Translations under genes and position numbers: made by a program
Part shown: positions 9,629 through 20,548 of the stretch, in pieces
Layout of the letters: each line of letters starts with the position of its first letter
Numbering within the stretch: the first letter of the stretch is position 1
Assembly: GCA_012932865.1 (NCBI GenBank)
Contig: SAXG01000045.1
Coordinates: forward strand, 1 to 64,000
Direction of reading: 5' to 3'
Length of the DNA: 64,000 bases
Source: Amylostereum areolatum
Taxonomy: Eukaryota > Basidiomycota > Agaricomycetes > Russulales > Stereaceae
Notes under the pieces: model-generated
The model's database searches: none
Told to the model about the DNA's origin: nothing
Seen by the model: the letters and a program-made list of their open reading frames with translations, nothing else

Positions 9629-10771
9629 AGCACCCGGATTCCTCACAGGTGCTAATGCAATCCCCGTGGCCCGGAGCCACGGAAGTCCCAACACCCGATT
9701 CCCCGATCCTAGAGAGCCAGATAGCCCGCATGATAGCCGGAGTAGCGATCGAACAGGCCAGAGAACGGATCGACGACCTCAAGAGGGAGTCAACCGACGT
9801 CCAGAACATCCTGGAGAACCACATCAAGATGCTCGACGGAGAACTCCGCCAGTTAGACTCGAGGTACCTGACGCTCTCGACCGAGATGGAGGAGCGAGAG
9901 GTCAAACTTCTTCGACGATTCCGGAAGCTAGCGCAGCGGCTGTACTCAACGTCGCAGAGCTCCGGAGATTCCTTACTGAAGTCGGACACAGAGTCAACTG
10001 GCTCAACTGGGAAAGACACACCTTCCGCGCCGCCTACGAAGGAGAAATCCTCCGCAGACGAATGGAAACTACCGGAGTTCCCCATATGTCGTCACGCGAC
10101 GGCCCCGACATCGACCTCATCTTCCATGGACATCACATCTCCCCGGGCTATACTGTTCGACCCGATCCCATCACATCCGTCCTCACCAGACCCCCGTTCC
10201 TTCCTAACGCCCCTCCACGACCCGTCACCGCTCCCACGCCACCAGGATCCTCACCCATCCCCGGCATCACCCAGATCAACACCATCCAGCCTCCCGTCGC
10301 TGGAAACGGATTACCCGGAGAGCGATCCGGACAGCCCATGGCTCCCCCAGAGCCCAGACAACAGACCGGCGATCCGCGACCAATACCTGGGGCATCTTCT
10401 CGGCTGCCCACAGTGCCTAGACCGCCAACTCCATTCCCGGTATCTGCTAGCGACACTCCCATGCCATGGCACAGAGGCCCCCCCTGCTTATCCCTCGTTC
10501 CTACATTCGCACTCCGACCACGATCGAGATTCCATCGCCCAGGATCCCCGAGTCACCTCACAGCGACGTAAACATGAATCTGTCGACCCCGATGGAAGAC
10601 CACTCAAGCGAATCCGAAACGTCGGACTCTCCGATAAGTCGAGCGATGAAGAACTGCGACAAGATCCAGGAGATAATCGAGGAAATGAGGGAAACCCGCG
10701 CCCGCTGGAAACACGACCGCGAGCCAACAGACAAATCAGACAGCTCGGCGGACAAACCGGAGAAGGACGAC

Positions 10772-11191
10772 TGTCACGGATCGCTCCATTTCTCTCTTCG
10801 TTTGCAGACCTCGTACACGCGACGCGTCACGGCACATGACTTTCCCTTGCATCACATGCTTCAACGACGTCATTGCCCGGACTTCCGAGCGGGGTTCCGC
10901 ATCCTTATCTATGACATCATTGCTCCGGACCTTTGTCCTCCACCCCATGACTCCTTTCTTATTGTTCCCCCCGCTCACACCACTATTGCATCGCATCGCA
11001 CCATCGTACCCACTTGTATATAAGGACAGTGTTTCTCTTCCCTTTTCCCTAGACTGTCCATCTCGTCATACGGTACTGTAGCGCACGTTGCACTACCCTA
11101 GACCCCGGCACTCTCGAATCTATTTTCTGCTCGCTCCTCCCATCGTCGCGACTTAGGCGGTTCATCGGTCTCATAAACTGTGTTTCTGACA
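10772..11191 (+). repeat. B1 5' LTR
   Basis: 420 bp, TGTCA...TGACA. Contains a TATA box (TATATAA, 11017-11023). The stretch TAGACTGTCCA at 11050-11060 is complementary to the primer site after the LTR. The other LTR is at 17449-17868. Confidence 0.96.
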
Positions 11192-13425
11192 CCTGGACAG
11201 TCTACCCCTACGCCTACCTCGCACCCCTCTCTCCATCTACCTCTGCCGTCTCCACGACGTTAAAAACTCCCACCACGGACCTCCCGAACACACCGGTTTT
11301 CCTCCCGTTCAACGGAAAGCCGATCACCCCCCGCGACGACGCACCACTCCCCTACCCTTGGTCCGACGCCGTCACCGTCAACTGCCTCGTCCCCGTACAG
11401 AACCTCTGCAAGAAAGATCCCTGGACCGCGCACGGCCTCAACTTCCGCATCTTCGAGTGGAGGTGGCACAAGGATCACGGTACTGTCGTCCTTGCCCTAT
11501 ACGTCCGGATCACCACGTGCATCAACGTAGATCTCGAACGCCTTGAATTCACCCTCCACGCCCCCACCTACCACACGTACCTCATCCAGGACGCCCCCAA
11601 CCCGATCCTCCAAACCAGTTTCACCTCCGTCTCCCAGTTTAACCGCCGGACCCCCGAATCCACCCCGCCACCAGTCCTCCGTCCCACCATCAAGGGTAAG
11701 ACCCTTCGTCGCCGCCACCACGAACATAAGATCCGCCAGGCAGTAAAAGCTGGCTACCTCACCAAGAAACTCCTCAGCCATCGCCCCATCGCGGCGGACT
11801 TCTTCTAGACCATCATCACGTCCTCCGCAGCCCCTCGTCCCCCCACTCCGAACCTCCCCCCAGGCGTTTTTCGAGACTACTGTCCCGAAGAATACTATAT
11901 CCTCACCTCGCAGCAGACTAAGGAATCCGTACGTTGGCTGCACGACGAACCAAACCGGCAACGTCGAGACTGGTACTTCGACGACCGTGACGAACAACCC
12001 TACGTTGAAGAATCGGATTTTACCACCGCCGCGGACGTCCTACAGCGCTTCCTGAACCCCCCTCCGACCAACTCGCCCCCACCCCGTCGACGTACTGTAA
12101 TCGAAGTCCCAGAAGGGATCAACCACAACGACACAACTGGGAAGTGGTACGCCTATAGACGGAACAAGAACGGAACCCCAGGACGATCAGTAGTTGAGTG
12201 GCAGCCCACTTCGTTCAGTCCCGTCCAAGATCACTGGTCGTGGCATCATAACCAGCAATTCCTCACCCCCGCCGACTTCCTTGTCGCAAAACAAGTTGAG
12301 GACGAAGTTGAAGAAGCAGAAGAACGCCGACGAGAAACCCTACGCCGCCTTGATCAAGAACTCGCCCAATCCCTCACCGTCCCCCTCCCCTTCGACAAGA
12401 TGCCCGACGCCGAATCCAAACCTGCCGTCTCCAAGCGGGAGATCGGCCCCAAGCCAAAGCCATTCAAAGGCGATAGACGCGACACCCTCCGGTTCTCCCT
12501 TGAGCTCCGCATGTTCCTGCGCATTAACAAAGATGTTTATGCCACAGATGACGCCAAGATGATGCTCCTCCTCAGCCTGATGGAGGACGACACGGCGAAA
12601 GCCTGGGCCACGCATCGCCGCATGGAACTCTTCGCCGATGAAGACGAGAAGGAAGACGCCGACACCCTCGACCCCACGCCCCCAACACTCCACTATAGCT
12701 CCTACAAAGAGCTCTTCGAGAGGTTCGGCAAGGACTTCGTGCCCGTCGATCCGAAGATAGAGGCTCAGCGTAAGATCAACGAGCTCGCAATGACCACCCG
12801 GGACGTCACTGACTTTATCACCGAGTTTGAGATGCTGGCAACCATGTCAGCATACGACGACGAGGCGCTGATCCACTTTTTCAAGAAGGGACTTCAGCGT
12901 GACCTCGGCAAGCAGGTGGCCCGGTCGTACCCGTTCCCCACCAAGCTCGCGGAGTGGAAGGAGCGCGCCCGCCGCATCAACCACCAGTGGCTCGAAGAGA
13001 ACCCGGAGAGGAAGAGCAGTCAGTCCAAGGGGGCTGTCGCGCTCACCTCGAACGGTTCGACCAACGACTCCTCGTCGCGCCGAGTCGGCGCCTTCACCAA
13101 CACCTCGACCCGCCCTGCAAAGCTGACGGACGACGAGCGCGCAAAGATGATGCGCGAAGGCAAGTGCTTCATGTGTCGACAAGCCGGTCACGTCTCTCGC
13201 GACTGCCCCAACCGCGACTCGAGCGCGCGACGGGTGGGCGCAGTAGAGACTGGGTCCAAGGCCCCTCCCCTGCCGACGAACACGGCTCCGTCCACTGCGA
13301 AAGCAGCTCCCGACCCATCCAAAACCATCGCGGCGATCACTCGCCAGCTGAAGGATCTGGATGCGGAAGGTAAGGAGCAGGCAGTGGCACTGTTGAAGGA
13401 TATCCTAGAGTCGCAGGATTTTTGA
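11192..13425 (+). CDS. gag: B1 gag, with upstream open frame
   Basis: From ATG 12400 (MPDAESKPAV) the frame encodes 341 residues. They comprise a gag core (DTAKAWATHRRME, LFERFGKDFVPVDPK, FFKKGLQRDLGKQVARSYP) and one CCHC knuckle (CFMCRQAGHVSRDC, about 13165-13206), ending at TGA 13423-13425. The same frame is open upstream as far as the LTR except for one TAG after ADFF near 11807, which B2 also has. It encodes conserved sequence (WTAHGLNFRIFEWRWHKDHG; YCPEEYYIL) with no ATG start, so the true N-terminus is unresolved. The coordinates cover the whole conserved frame. Confidence 0.85.
11194..11204 (+). other. Self-primer binding site of B1
   Basis: TGGACAGTCTA starts 2 nt after the LTR and is an exact 11-nt reverse complement of 11050-11060, which begins 33 nt after the TATA start. 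The length, position and spacing match the Tf1 self-priming arrangement. B2 has the same site at 20971-20981, with 10 of 11 nt complementary to its own LTR. Confidence 0.75.
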
Positions 13426-16400
13426 AACGCCCCCCAGTCGCGTCGTCTGGCGGAGGCAAAGGACTTATATCATCGGCATCTTACAATCGCTTCTCTGTAC
13501 TATCATCTATGACCTCATGTGAGCAATCGTATCCATCGTGTGTGCACCTCTCTACTGTCACGAAGAACAGGCAGACACCCTCGATAACGCTCAAGGTCAA
13601 AATGATTGGACGAGCGACAGGCCGACAAATCGACGCAGAGGCACTGCTTGACAGCGGTGCAGAAGGAATCATCATCAACCGAAGCTTCGCTGAACGCAAG
13701 AAGCTGACTACAAGAAAACTAGAAAACCCGTTCCCCGTGCGTAACGTGGACGGCACCGAGAACATCATGGGCTGGGTGCGTGATACGACGACCCAACGGA
13801 TCCGGATATACTCGCAAGACTCAAAGGCATACCATGAGGAAGAAGCTGAGTTCTTCATCACCGACATCGGTGATCACGATATGATCCTTGGAACAGACTG
13901 GCTCGATGAGCATAACCCCACCATAGACTGGCAGCAAGATCGTGTTGACATGCTCCGCTGCCCTCCCTCTTGCACCCTCTCCGAACCGACCGTGACAAAC
14001 CTTGCAACAAAGCCGCGAACACCATCGTCGACCCGATCACAGCAAAACGTTCGAGCTGATGCGGCCCCTAAGGTACCTCTAGCCCCGGACGACCCGTTCC
14101 CAGAACCAGTGTATGTCTCCTGGGCCCCTATCCCTCCGTATGTCATCCCCGCGCGCAGGGTCAAAGGAGTTCGCATCCGCACATTCCATCTCTCACCTTT
14201 ACCTGCCCGCCTTTTCACTGAAGACGACGACGAATGACCCAGGGTCTTCCGAGACTGGGAGATCAATGGCCTGCGTCGGGCTGGGATTCTTCCTGAGGTT
14301 GACGGCCCCAACCCGGAGGCAGTACCAATCCGAGCGGGCTTCACCAAGGCGCAAGAGCTTGCAGAGCACTCAAGGGAAAATGCACGCCCGCAAACCTTTG
14401 AAGACTTGGTTCCCCCTCCATACCGCGACTTTGCACCTGTATTCGACAAGAAAACCTCTGAACGACTACCCGACCGGCGACCATGGGATCATGCCATCGA
14501 CATGAAGGACGGCTTCGAACCCAAGCCCTGCAAGATCTACCCGCTCTCCCCCTCCGAGCAGATCGAGCTCGATACCTTCCTCGACGACCACCTGAAGAAG
14601 GGCTACATTCGCCCATCGAAATCACCGCAGGCAAGTCCGTTCTTCTTCGTCAAAAAGAAAGATGGGAAGCTGCGGCCTGTACAGGACTATCGAGAGCTGA
14701 ACAAGGGTACCATCAAAAACGAGTACCCCTTGCCGCTGATCTCAGAAATTGTTGACCGCCTCAAAGGTGCAAAGATCTTCTCCAAGATGGACATCCGCTG
14801 GGGGTACAACAATGTCCGCATCAAGGAAGGCGACGAGTGGAAGGCTGCGTTCAAGACGAATCGTGGCCTCTTTGAACCTACGGTGATGTTCTTCGGCCTT
14901 ATGAACTCCCCCGCGACGTTCCAGGCAATGATGAACGAACTTTTCAAGGATCTTATCGACTCGGGCAAAGTCATCATCTACATGGACGACATCCTCGTAT
15001 TCACTCGAACTATGGAGGAACATCGTGCCATAGTGCGACAGGTTCTCCAACGCCTACAAGACAATGACCTGTTCCTTAAGCCAGAGAAATGTGTCTTCGA
15101 GCAGGACTCCGTTGAATACCTCGGACTCATTATTTCACACGACAAGATCACCATGGACCCCGTCAAGGTAGCTGGTATCCAGGACTGGCCGACACCCCGG
15201 ACGGTCAAGGATGTACAATCCTTCCTCGGATTTGGTAATTTCTACCGACGCTTCATCAAGGATTTCTCCAAGATCGCACGACCTCTATTCGACCTGACAA
15301 AGAAGGACTGCACATGGAATTGGTCGACGGAATGCCAGACGGCGTTTAACGCACTTAAAGCTACATTCACCTCCTCCCCTGTCTTAGTTATGCCTGATCC
15401 AAGGAAACCCTACCTTGTCGAAGTTGACGCCTCGGACTTTGCTACTGGAGGTATACTCTCGCAGAAAGGTGACGACGGTCACTGGCATCCAGTGGCGTAT
15501 CTGTCCAAAGCCCTATCGGAACCGGAACGCAACTACGACATCTACGACAAGGAGCTACTCGCGATCATCCGTGCGCTCGAAGCCTGGCGCCACTACCTCG
15601 AAGGCGCCCCCGACACCGTCGAAATCTGGACAGACCACAAGAACCTGGAGCACTTCAAGACGGCACAGAAGCTGAGCCGCCGACAGGCACGTTGGGCTCT
15701 ATTCCTCACTCGATTTGACTTCGCGCTCGTTCACAAACCAGGAGTATCCCATCGCCCAGACCCAATGTCCCGACGACCTGATCACAAGCAGGGCGTTGAG
15801 AACGACAACAAGGAGCGTATCTTGCTCGACCCCAAGTACTTCCAGATACGTGCAACAAGGCCAGGAGCAGTAACATCCCTCGGCGATGTCGAACTCCGAC
15901 GACGTATCCGCGACTGCAAGACCAGGGACATTGAGGTCGTTCAAGCTCTGGATGCCATCTTACGGAATGGACCACATACACTCGTTAAGAACCTTCAAGA
16001 GTGGAACTACGAAGAAGGCCTGGTCCTGTTTAGAGGAAAGGTATATGTCCCTGCAGACGACGGGTTGCGACGCGACATTGTCAAAATGTACCATGAATCG
16101 CCCCTGGCTGGACACCCTGGTAGCTTCAAGACTTACGAACTTGTGAGTCGTGAATATTGGTGGCCTGGCATGTCTGTCTTCGTCCGCGACTTCGTAGCAG
16201 GATGCGCAACCTGCCAGTCGACAAAGACACAGAGCAGCCGACCCCACGTCGACATGATCCCGAACGAAGTACCCGACCGACCATTTGGCGTCATCTCTAC
16301 CGACTTCATTGTCGAGATCCCTGACTGCGAAGGCTATAATGCCGTCAACGTCGTGGTTGATCGCCTCACCAAGATGGTGGTTACCACCCCATGTACAACG

Positions 16401-17516
16401 AAGATCACCAGCGATGGCACGGCCGACATTCTCTTCGATAAGGTATACCGACATTACGGCTTGGCGGACAAGATCATCTCGGATCGTGGACCCCAATTTG
16501 CTGGGCAGGTAATGCGTACACTCAACGAGAAGCTCGGGATCAAGTCTGCCCTTAGCACAGCGTACCACCCACAGACAGATGGCCAGACCGAACGCGAAAA
16601 CCAGAACCTTGAGCAGTTCCTGCGAGTATTCTGCAACTACCGTCAAGATGACTGGGTGAAGTGGCTGCCCTTCTTCGAGTTTTCTCACAACTCCCGCACC
16701 CATGCAGCTACCGGAAAGGCCCCCTTTGAAGTCCTCTATGGCTTCCTCCCCAAGATGTACCCATCCGTAAACCCGTCCTCAAAGGTCCCTGCAGTTGAAG
16801 AACGCCTCCGTCAACTTGAAGAAGTCCGACAGGAGATCAAGGCCAGCCTGGCCCTCGCATCCGACTTAATGAAGCACTACAATGGTGACACGATCAGCAA
16901 ATCGACACTGTTCGCCGTCGGAGACAAGGTCTGGCTCGAAGGCAAAAACCTGAAGACGACGAGGCCGAAAGCTAAGCTTGCTGCCAAACGATTTGGACCC
17001 TTCGAGATCGTTGACATCATTAGCCCAGTGAACTACCGCCTGAAGCTGCCGAAGACGTGGAGAATCCACCCAGTCTTCCATGCTTCGCTGCTCACCGTGT
17101 ACAAGGAGACAACGGCACACGGTCCAAACTATGAACAACCGCCGCCTGACCTTGTTGATGACGAAGAAGAATATGACGTTGAAGACATCATCGACTCGAA
17201 GCCGACCCGTAACAAGAAAGGCATACAATACCTCGTCAAGTGGGCAGGCTATCCTGACTCTGAGAATACCTGGCTCCCTCGCTCCTCGCTCTCAAAAGTC
17301 ACCGACATGATCGACGCCTTCCACAAACGCCATCCAAATGCGCCCCGCCCTGTGCGTTCCCTCGGCATCTCCTTTGACGATTTCCTCGCATCTACCCTTG
17401 CAGATGACATTGCGCTCCAGGCGAAAGCGCGTCTTAAAGGGGGGGTAATGTCACGGATCGCTCCATTTCTCTCTTCGTTTGCAGACCTCGTACACGCGAC
17501 GCGTCACGGCACATGA
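13422..17516 (+). pseudogene. pol: B1 Pol with one in-frame stop
   Basis: Pol is in the -1 frame relative to gag, overlapping at TTTTTGA. It has protease DSGAEG, RT YMDD (about 14982), RNase H (VEVDASDFATGG), an integrase finger (CATCQSTK), ISDRGPQFAG and TDGQTERENQ of the D,D-35-E core, and a chromodomain (IQYLVKWAGYPDSENTWLP). TGA at 14235-14237 replaces the Arg codon found in B2, consistent with one C-to-T change, and splits protease from RT. The frame is otherwise open to 17516. The last 22 residues are encoded in the 3' LTR. Confidence 0.93.
17437..17448 (+). other. B1 polypurine tract
   Basis: AAAGGGGGGGTAA-type tract directly before the 3' LTR; primes plus-strand DNA in LTR elements. 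B2 has an equal tract at 27211-27222. Confidence 0.85.
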
Positions 17517-17868
17517 CTTTCCCTTGCATCACATGCTTCAACGACGTCATTGCCCGGACTTCCGAGCGGGGTTCCGCATCCTTATCTATGACATCATTGC
17601 TCCGGACCTTTGTCCTCCGCCCCATGACTCCTTTCTTATTGTTCCCCCCGCTCACACCACTATTGCATCGCATCGCACCATCGTACCCACTTGTATATAA
17701 GGACAGTGTTTCTCTTCCCTTTTCCCTAGACTGTCCATCTCGTCATACGGTACTGTAGCGCACGTTGCACCACCCTAGACCCCGGCACTCTCGAATCTAT
17801 TTTCTGCTCGCTCCTCCCATCGTCGCGACTTAGGCGGTTCATCGGTCTCATAAACTGTGTTTCTGACA
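17449..17868 (+). repeat. B1 3' LTR
   Basis: 420 bp, near-identical to 10772-11191. Followed by the right ACGAC duplication (17869-17873). Confidence 0.96.
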
Positions 17869-18670
17869 ACGACAAGAAGAAGGAAGTAGCCGAGAATCCC
17901 TCGGACCCATGGAGCGACGAACCAACCACGTGGACGCAAGAGAAGTGGGACGCAATTCCCTCGAAGCCGCGGAAACGCTGCTGGAAATGCGGCAAGCGAG
18001 GCCATCTCCGCCGAGACTGTCCCTGTCGCAAGAACGTTCCCCCTCACTTCCCCCGATCGCAGTCTTACTATCCCCTCCGACCACAAACTCCTCTTCCTCG
18101 CCCTCGCCCGAGCCGTCCGGATACCAGCTATGGTCCAGGAACACTGATATCCCACCCCCACCTCCGACGTACCGACGCTACCGCCCGCGCCCACCGACAG
18201 CTTCTGGGATTCCTCGAGCGACGTGAGGGCCTGACGCACGAAGCCGCCCAACACGCCACCGAACAGTGGTTGTACTGGGAGGACGCCATGCTTCGCACCC
18301 AGCGGGAACCCCCTTCACGCTTCAACCACTCTTGGCGCGTCGACGATCTCTTCTGGAAGGAAGAAGATTGGGACTTGCAGGAAGCGGAGGAGTCGAAGGA
18401 TCACTGGCCGGAACCCTGGTAAGCGTACGGACGAACTCTTACCCATCACACGCACTCGGACTCTCTCCTTTTCCCTCTCATCATCATCATCACGTTACAT
18501 TCATCGCTACGATACTTCTCGGACGGATCACGGACTGCGCCCTCACTCGCACGCATATTTTCCTCGGACTTCTCTACTATACCGGTTTCTATCGCTAGGA
18601 GGAAGGCGAAACACTTGGTATTGTCCCTACGGCGCGCTGGACGCGTCGCTTACTTACGACTGATTTCATT

Positions 18671-18781
18671 ATGTACGAACCCCTGCTTACGATTGAAGGC
18701 AATGATTACATCATTGCCTCTCCACATCGTAAGGATAAAAGGAAAGCCACAGCGACAACGACATCCTCAGACATCGTCTAA
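18671..18781 (+). CDS. A1 36-aa ORF in the 3' block
   Basis: ATG at 18671 and TAA at 18779-18781 encode 36 residues beginning MYEPLLTIEGNDYI and ending in a Thr/Ser-rich tail. The A2 copy (38950-39060) is identical base for base, while flanking DNA differs. There is no recognisable domain. It could be a small protein, an upstream ORF controlling the 127-aa ORF 34 nt downstream, or an exon. Confidence 0.45.
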   Translation: MYEPLLTIEGNDYIIASPHRKDKRKATATTTSSDIV

Positions 18782-18815
18782 CAAAACCCACTCATACCAC
18801 CCAAAACCTACCAAA

Positions 18816-19199
18816 ATGTCTTCTACTCTCACCTCGTCCTCGCGTAACCTCTCCACCGTGGACACCACTCCTCCTGCCACTCCTCCTCCCTCGCCCGTCC
18901 CTTCGCGCACTCCCACGCCCGACCCACAAGACGAAGAACTCCTTCGTCATCTCAAACGAGTCACGGAACTCCTAAACCGTCCGGACATCGCCCGCGCCAT
19001 GAAGAGGCCGAGAAGCTTAGACGAAGAAGCCATACAGGAGTCAAAGGGCAGATGCGGCATCAAGGGACTTTTCCGAAAATGCGGGCCTCGGTTCAAGAGC
19101 CCGGATCACGCGACGACGGCGAGGATAGGACATCGGCTAGGGGCTACTACGATAGACGAGGAGGACCTGAAAGTAGTAGAGGCGTTGTTAAAGCGATAG
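18816..19199 (+). CDS. A1 127-aa basic protein
   Basis: ATG in the context CCAAAATGTC. The N-terminus is Ser/Thr/Pro-rich, followed by a predicted helical acidic-basic segment (DEELLRHLKRVTELL), a basic block (KGLFRK, RFKSPDH) and an acidic C-terminal helix (DEEDLKVVEALLKR). A2 has a full-length homologue at 39094-39477 with about a dozen substitutions and no indels, so the frame has been maintained. No known family recognised. It lies between ORF-Y and the membrane-protein ORF. Confidence 0.68.
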   Translation: MSSTLTSSSRNLSTVDTTPPATPPPSPVPSRTPTPDPQDEELLRHLKRVTELLNRPDIARAMKRPRSLDEEAIQESKGRCGIKGLFRKCGPRFKSPDHATTARIGHRLGATTIDEEDLKVVEALLKR

Positions 19200-19275
19200 A
19201 ATAGAATTCTATCGCTGAGGTCCGAACAAAGATATAAAAGAGTGAACATCAGAAAGCGACAAACCCAGAAACACG

Positions 19276-19650
19276 ATGCAATCAACGCAATCACCCGATC
19301 TCGCGATTTTCGATACGCCCACTCCACACTGGCTCGTCCCCGTCATCAGCGTCATCGTAGGACTTATGATCCTCACCTTCCTCGCATCAACTATATTCCT
19401 TCTTCAATGGCGAAGAGCGAACGATCGACAACACGTTCAAGACATCCCTCTAGAATCACTTCGATTCAGAAATCTACGGGACGTAGATTCTAGAGAGGGG
19501 GATAGTGTTACAACTTGCCCAAGGTACTTCATTTTCCATTTCCTTACTAGGAAGGACGTCGCTAAACTACGGATTACGACTGTGCCCCAGTTTGTAACCG
19601 TCTCAACCACGCGAAGACGACAGTGCCACAGATCGTCACCGTCCCAATGA
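19276..19650 (+). CDS. A1 single-pass membrane protein reading into the 3' LTR
   Basis: ATG 19276 encodes 124 residues. One strongly hydrophobic segment (residues about 19-42, WLVPVISVIVGLMILTFLA then STIFLLQ) is followed by WRR, suggesting the C-terminus is cytoplasmic. The juxtamembrane part is conserved in A2 (39552-39992). From residue 77 on, the protein is encoded inside the 3' LTR. There is no signal peptide cleavage site or Env-type furin/fusion motif. It could be an envelope-like accessory, a membrane anchor, or an unrelated captured gene. Confidence 0.62.
   Translation: MQSTQSPDLAIFDTPTPHWLVPVISVIVGLMILTFLASTIFLLQWRRANDRQHVQDIPLESLRFRNLRDVDSREGDSVTTCPRYFIFHFLTRKDVAKLRITTVPQFVTVSTTRRRQCHRSSPSQ
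19492..19505 (+). other. A1 polypurine tract
   Basis: AGAGAGGGGGATAG directly precedes the 3' LTR. The A2 equivalent is 39768-39781. Confidence 0.85.
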
Positions 19651-20047
19651 CAGTGCCACAGATCGTCACCGTCTCAACGGCATAGCCACGACGGTGCCAC
19701 AGTCTCATCCCCGTAGATACTTGATGCGACCGTCGCTCAATGTACATATATTTACTCGACCTCCTTTCTTATAAAAGGAGGCTCATCGAACGAGCCATTC
19801 CTCAGCTCGTTCTCTTTATAAATACAGGACTGTTCTGAATAAGAACCTCCTCTTAAAAGCACTAAAGAGAATCCTAAGCACACTAAGTCAATAGACTCGC
19901 CTAAGTCTTCCGCGAAGACTTACTGCTTTGTCTATCGACCTTCACCTTCGTATAAACCGAGACGTCTGGATCACCTGATCCCACCTCTCACGCGCAAGAG
20001 TACTGTAGCCTGAGCCGCTTGTCACGTGATAAGGACCGTCCATAACA
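19506..20047 (+). repeat. A1 3' LTR
   Basis: 542 bp, TGTTA...TAACA, about six differences from 2736-3277. Followed by GTCGT (20048-20052), the right target duplication. Confidence 0.96.
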
Positions 20048-20052
20048 GTCGT

Positions 20053-20548
20053 ATCGGCTGTGTCGGTATCGGGATCAAATTCCCAGTAGTCCTTAATATT
20101 CCCGGTGTAAGGTTTCTCTTCGACCTTTTGTGCGTCCGGGTGTTTCCAGAGTTCTTCTGATGAGAGGGGCCCAATATGAGGTCTTGAATAATCTGGGCGC
20201 TTCCAGTGTGAGTTGTTGTAAGTTCCGTCTTCCTTTTCTCTTTTGGATCTGTCTTTGTAGTATTCTGCTGCTGGGGGAAGGTTGTATCTGTATATGGGTG
20301 GGTTCCACTGGTATGCGTATGTCCCTTTGCTTTCTTTTGCGGTGAAGGCTCCGTCGTGATAAAAGATGAGATTATAGGGATCAAATGTCCAGTGATGATT
20401 TTCTTTTCCATTGGGAAATTCTCGACTACAATCTGATTGGAGATAAGGGACTTCGAAGTCTGATGGTCTTTTCTCAGCGGGTTATTCCGCTGGCTTCGTG
20501 GTGGGTGTTTTCGTTTGACGCTCTGCGCCAAACCGTAGGGTGAGCTAG
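20053..20548 (-). mobile_element. A0 right part: gag 5' end and leader
   Basis: Continuation of A0 beyond A1. On the minus strand it encodes the ATG-less N-terminal Gag region (about 20480-20053; FDPYNLIFYHDG, QWNPPIYRYN). Then comes the leader up to the CTAGC found about 20 bp after the LTR in intact copies. It stops abruptly at 20548, where the B2 LTR begins. The A0 5' LTR is therefore lost. Differences from A1 are mostly conservative in the gag frame, supporting that frame as the real one. Confidence 0.9.

Larger units (their letters stand above)
10772..17868 (+). mobile_element. B1: full-length family-B chromovirus inside A1
   Basis: 7,097 bp with 420-bp LTRs (10772-11191 and 17449-17868) bounded by TGTCA/TGACA, and 5-bp duplications ACGAC at 10767-10771 and 17869-17873. 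The two LTRs differ at about two positions (11091 T/C region and the CCACC/CCGCC site), so insertion is recent. Removing B1 and one ACGAC restores the A1 ORF-Y frame across the junction. It encodes gag and a chromodomain pol with one in-frame stop. Confidence 0.97.
9655..18422 (+). pseudogene. A1 3' ORF-Y: coiled-coil and zinc-knuckle protein, split by B1
   Basis: The reading frame begins at ATG 9655 and encodes a Glu/Arg/Leu-rich coiled-coil region (ESQIARMIAGVAIEQARER, then MEEREVKLLRRF). A long Ser/Pro-rich stretch follows. B1 inserts after 10771, and beyond 17868 the frame continues with a CCHC knuckle (CWKCGKRGHLRRDC, about 17970) and a Trp-rich C-terminus, stopping at 18420-18422. One extra C in the C-run at 10488-10494 (seven against six in A2) also shifts the frame. 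The intact counterpart is at 37042-38706 in A2. The function is unknown; the layout resembles a second Gag or nucleocapsid-like protein encoded downstream of pol. Confidence 0.8.
2736..20047 (+). mobile_element. A1: full-length family-A chromovirus (17.3 kb including B1)
   Basis: Two 542-bp LTRs (2736-3277 and 19506-20047) start TGTTA and end TAACA and differ at about six positions. The element is flanked by GTCGT duplications and inserted in A0. Order: 5' LTR, self-primer site, gag (frameshifted), pol (open), internal polypurine tract, an extra 3' ORF block, polypurine tract, 3' LTR. It is interrupted by the 7.1-kb B1 element at 10772-17868. Without B1 it would be about 10.2 kb, long for a fungal chromovirus. 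A frameshift in gag and another in the 3' zinc-knuckle ORF suggest it is no longer autonomous. Confidence 0.96.

Noticed and set aside
19276..19505. True retroviral envelope glycoprotein
   Set aside because: Too short, no signal peptide, no cysteine-rich ectodomain or cleavage site; only a single hydrophobic helix is visible.
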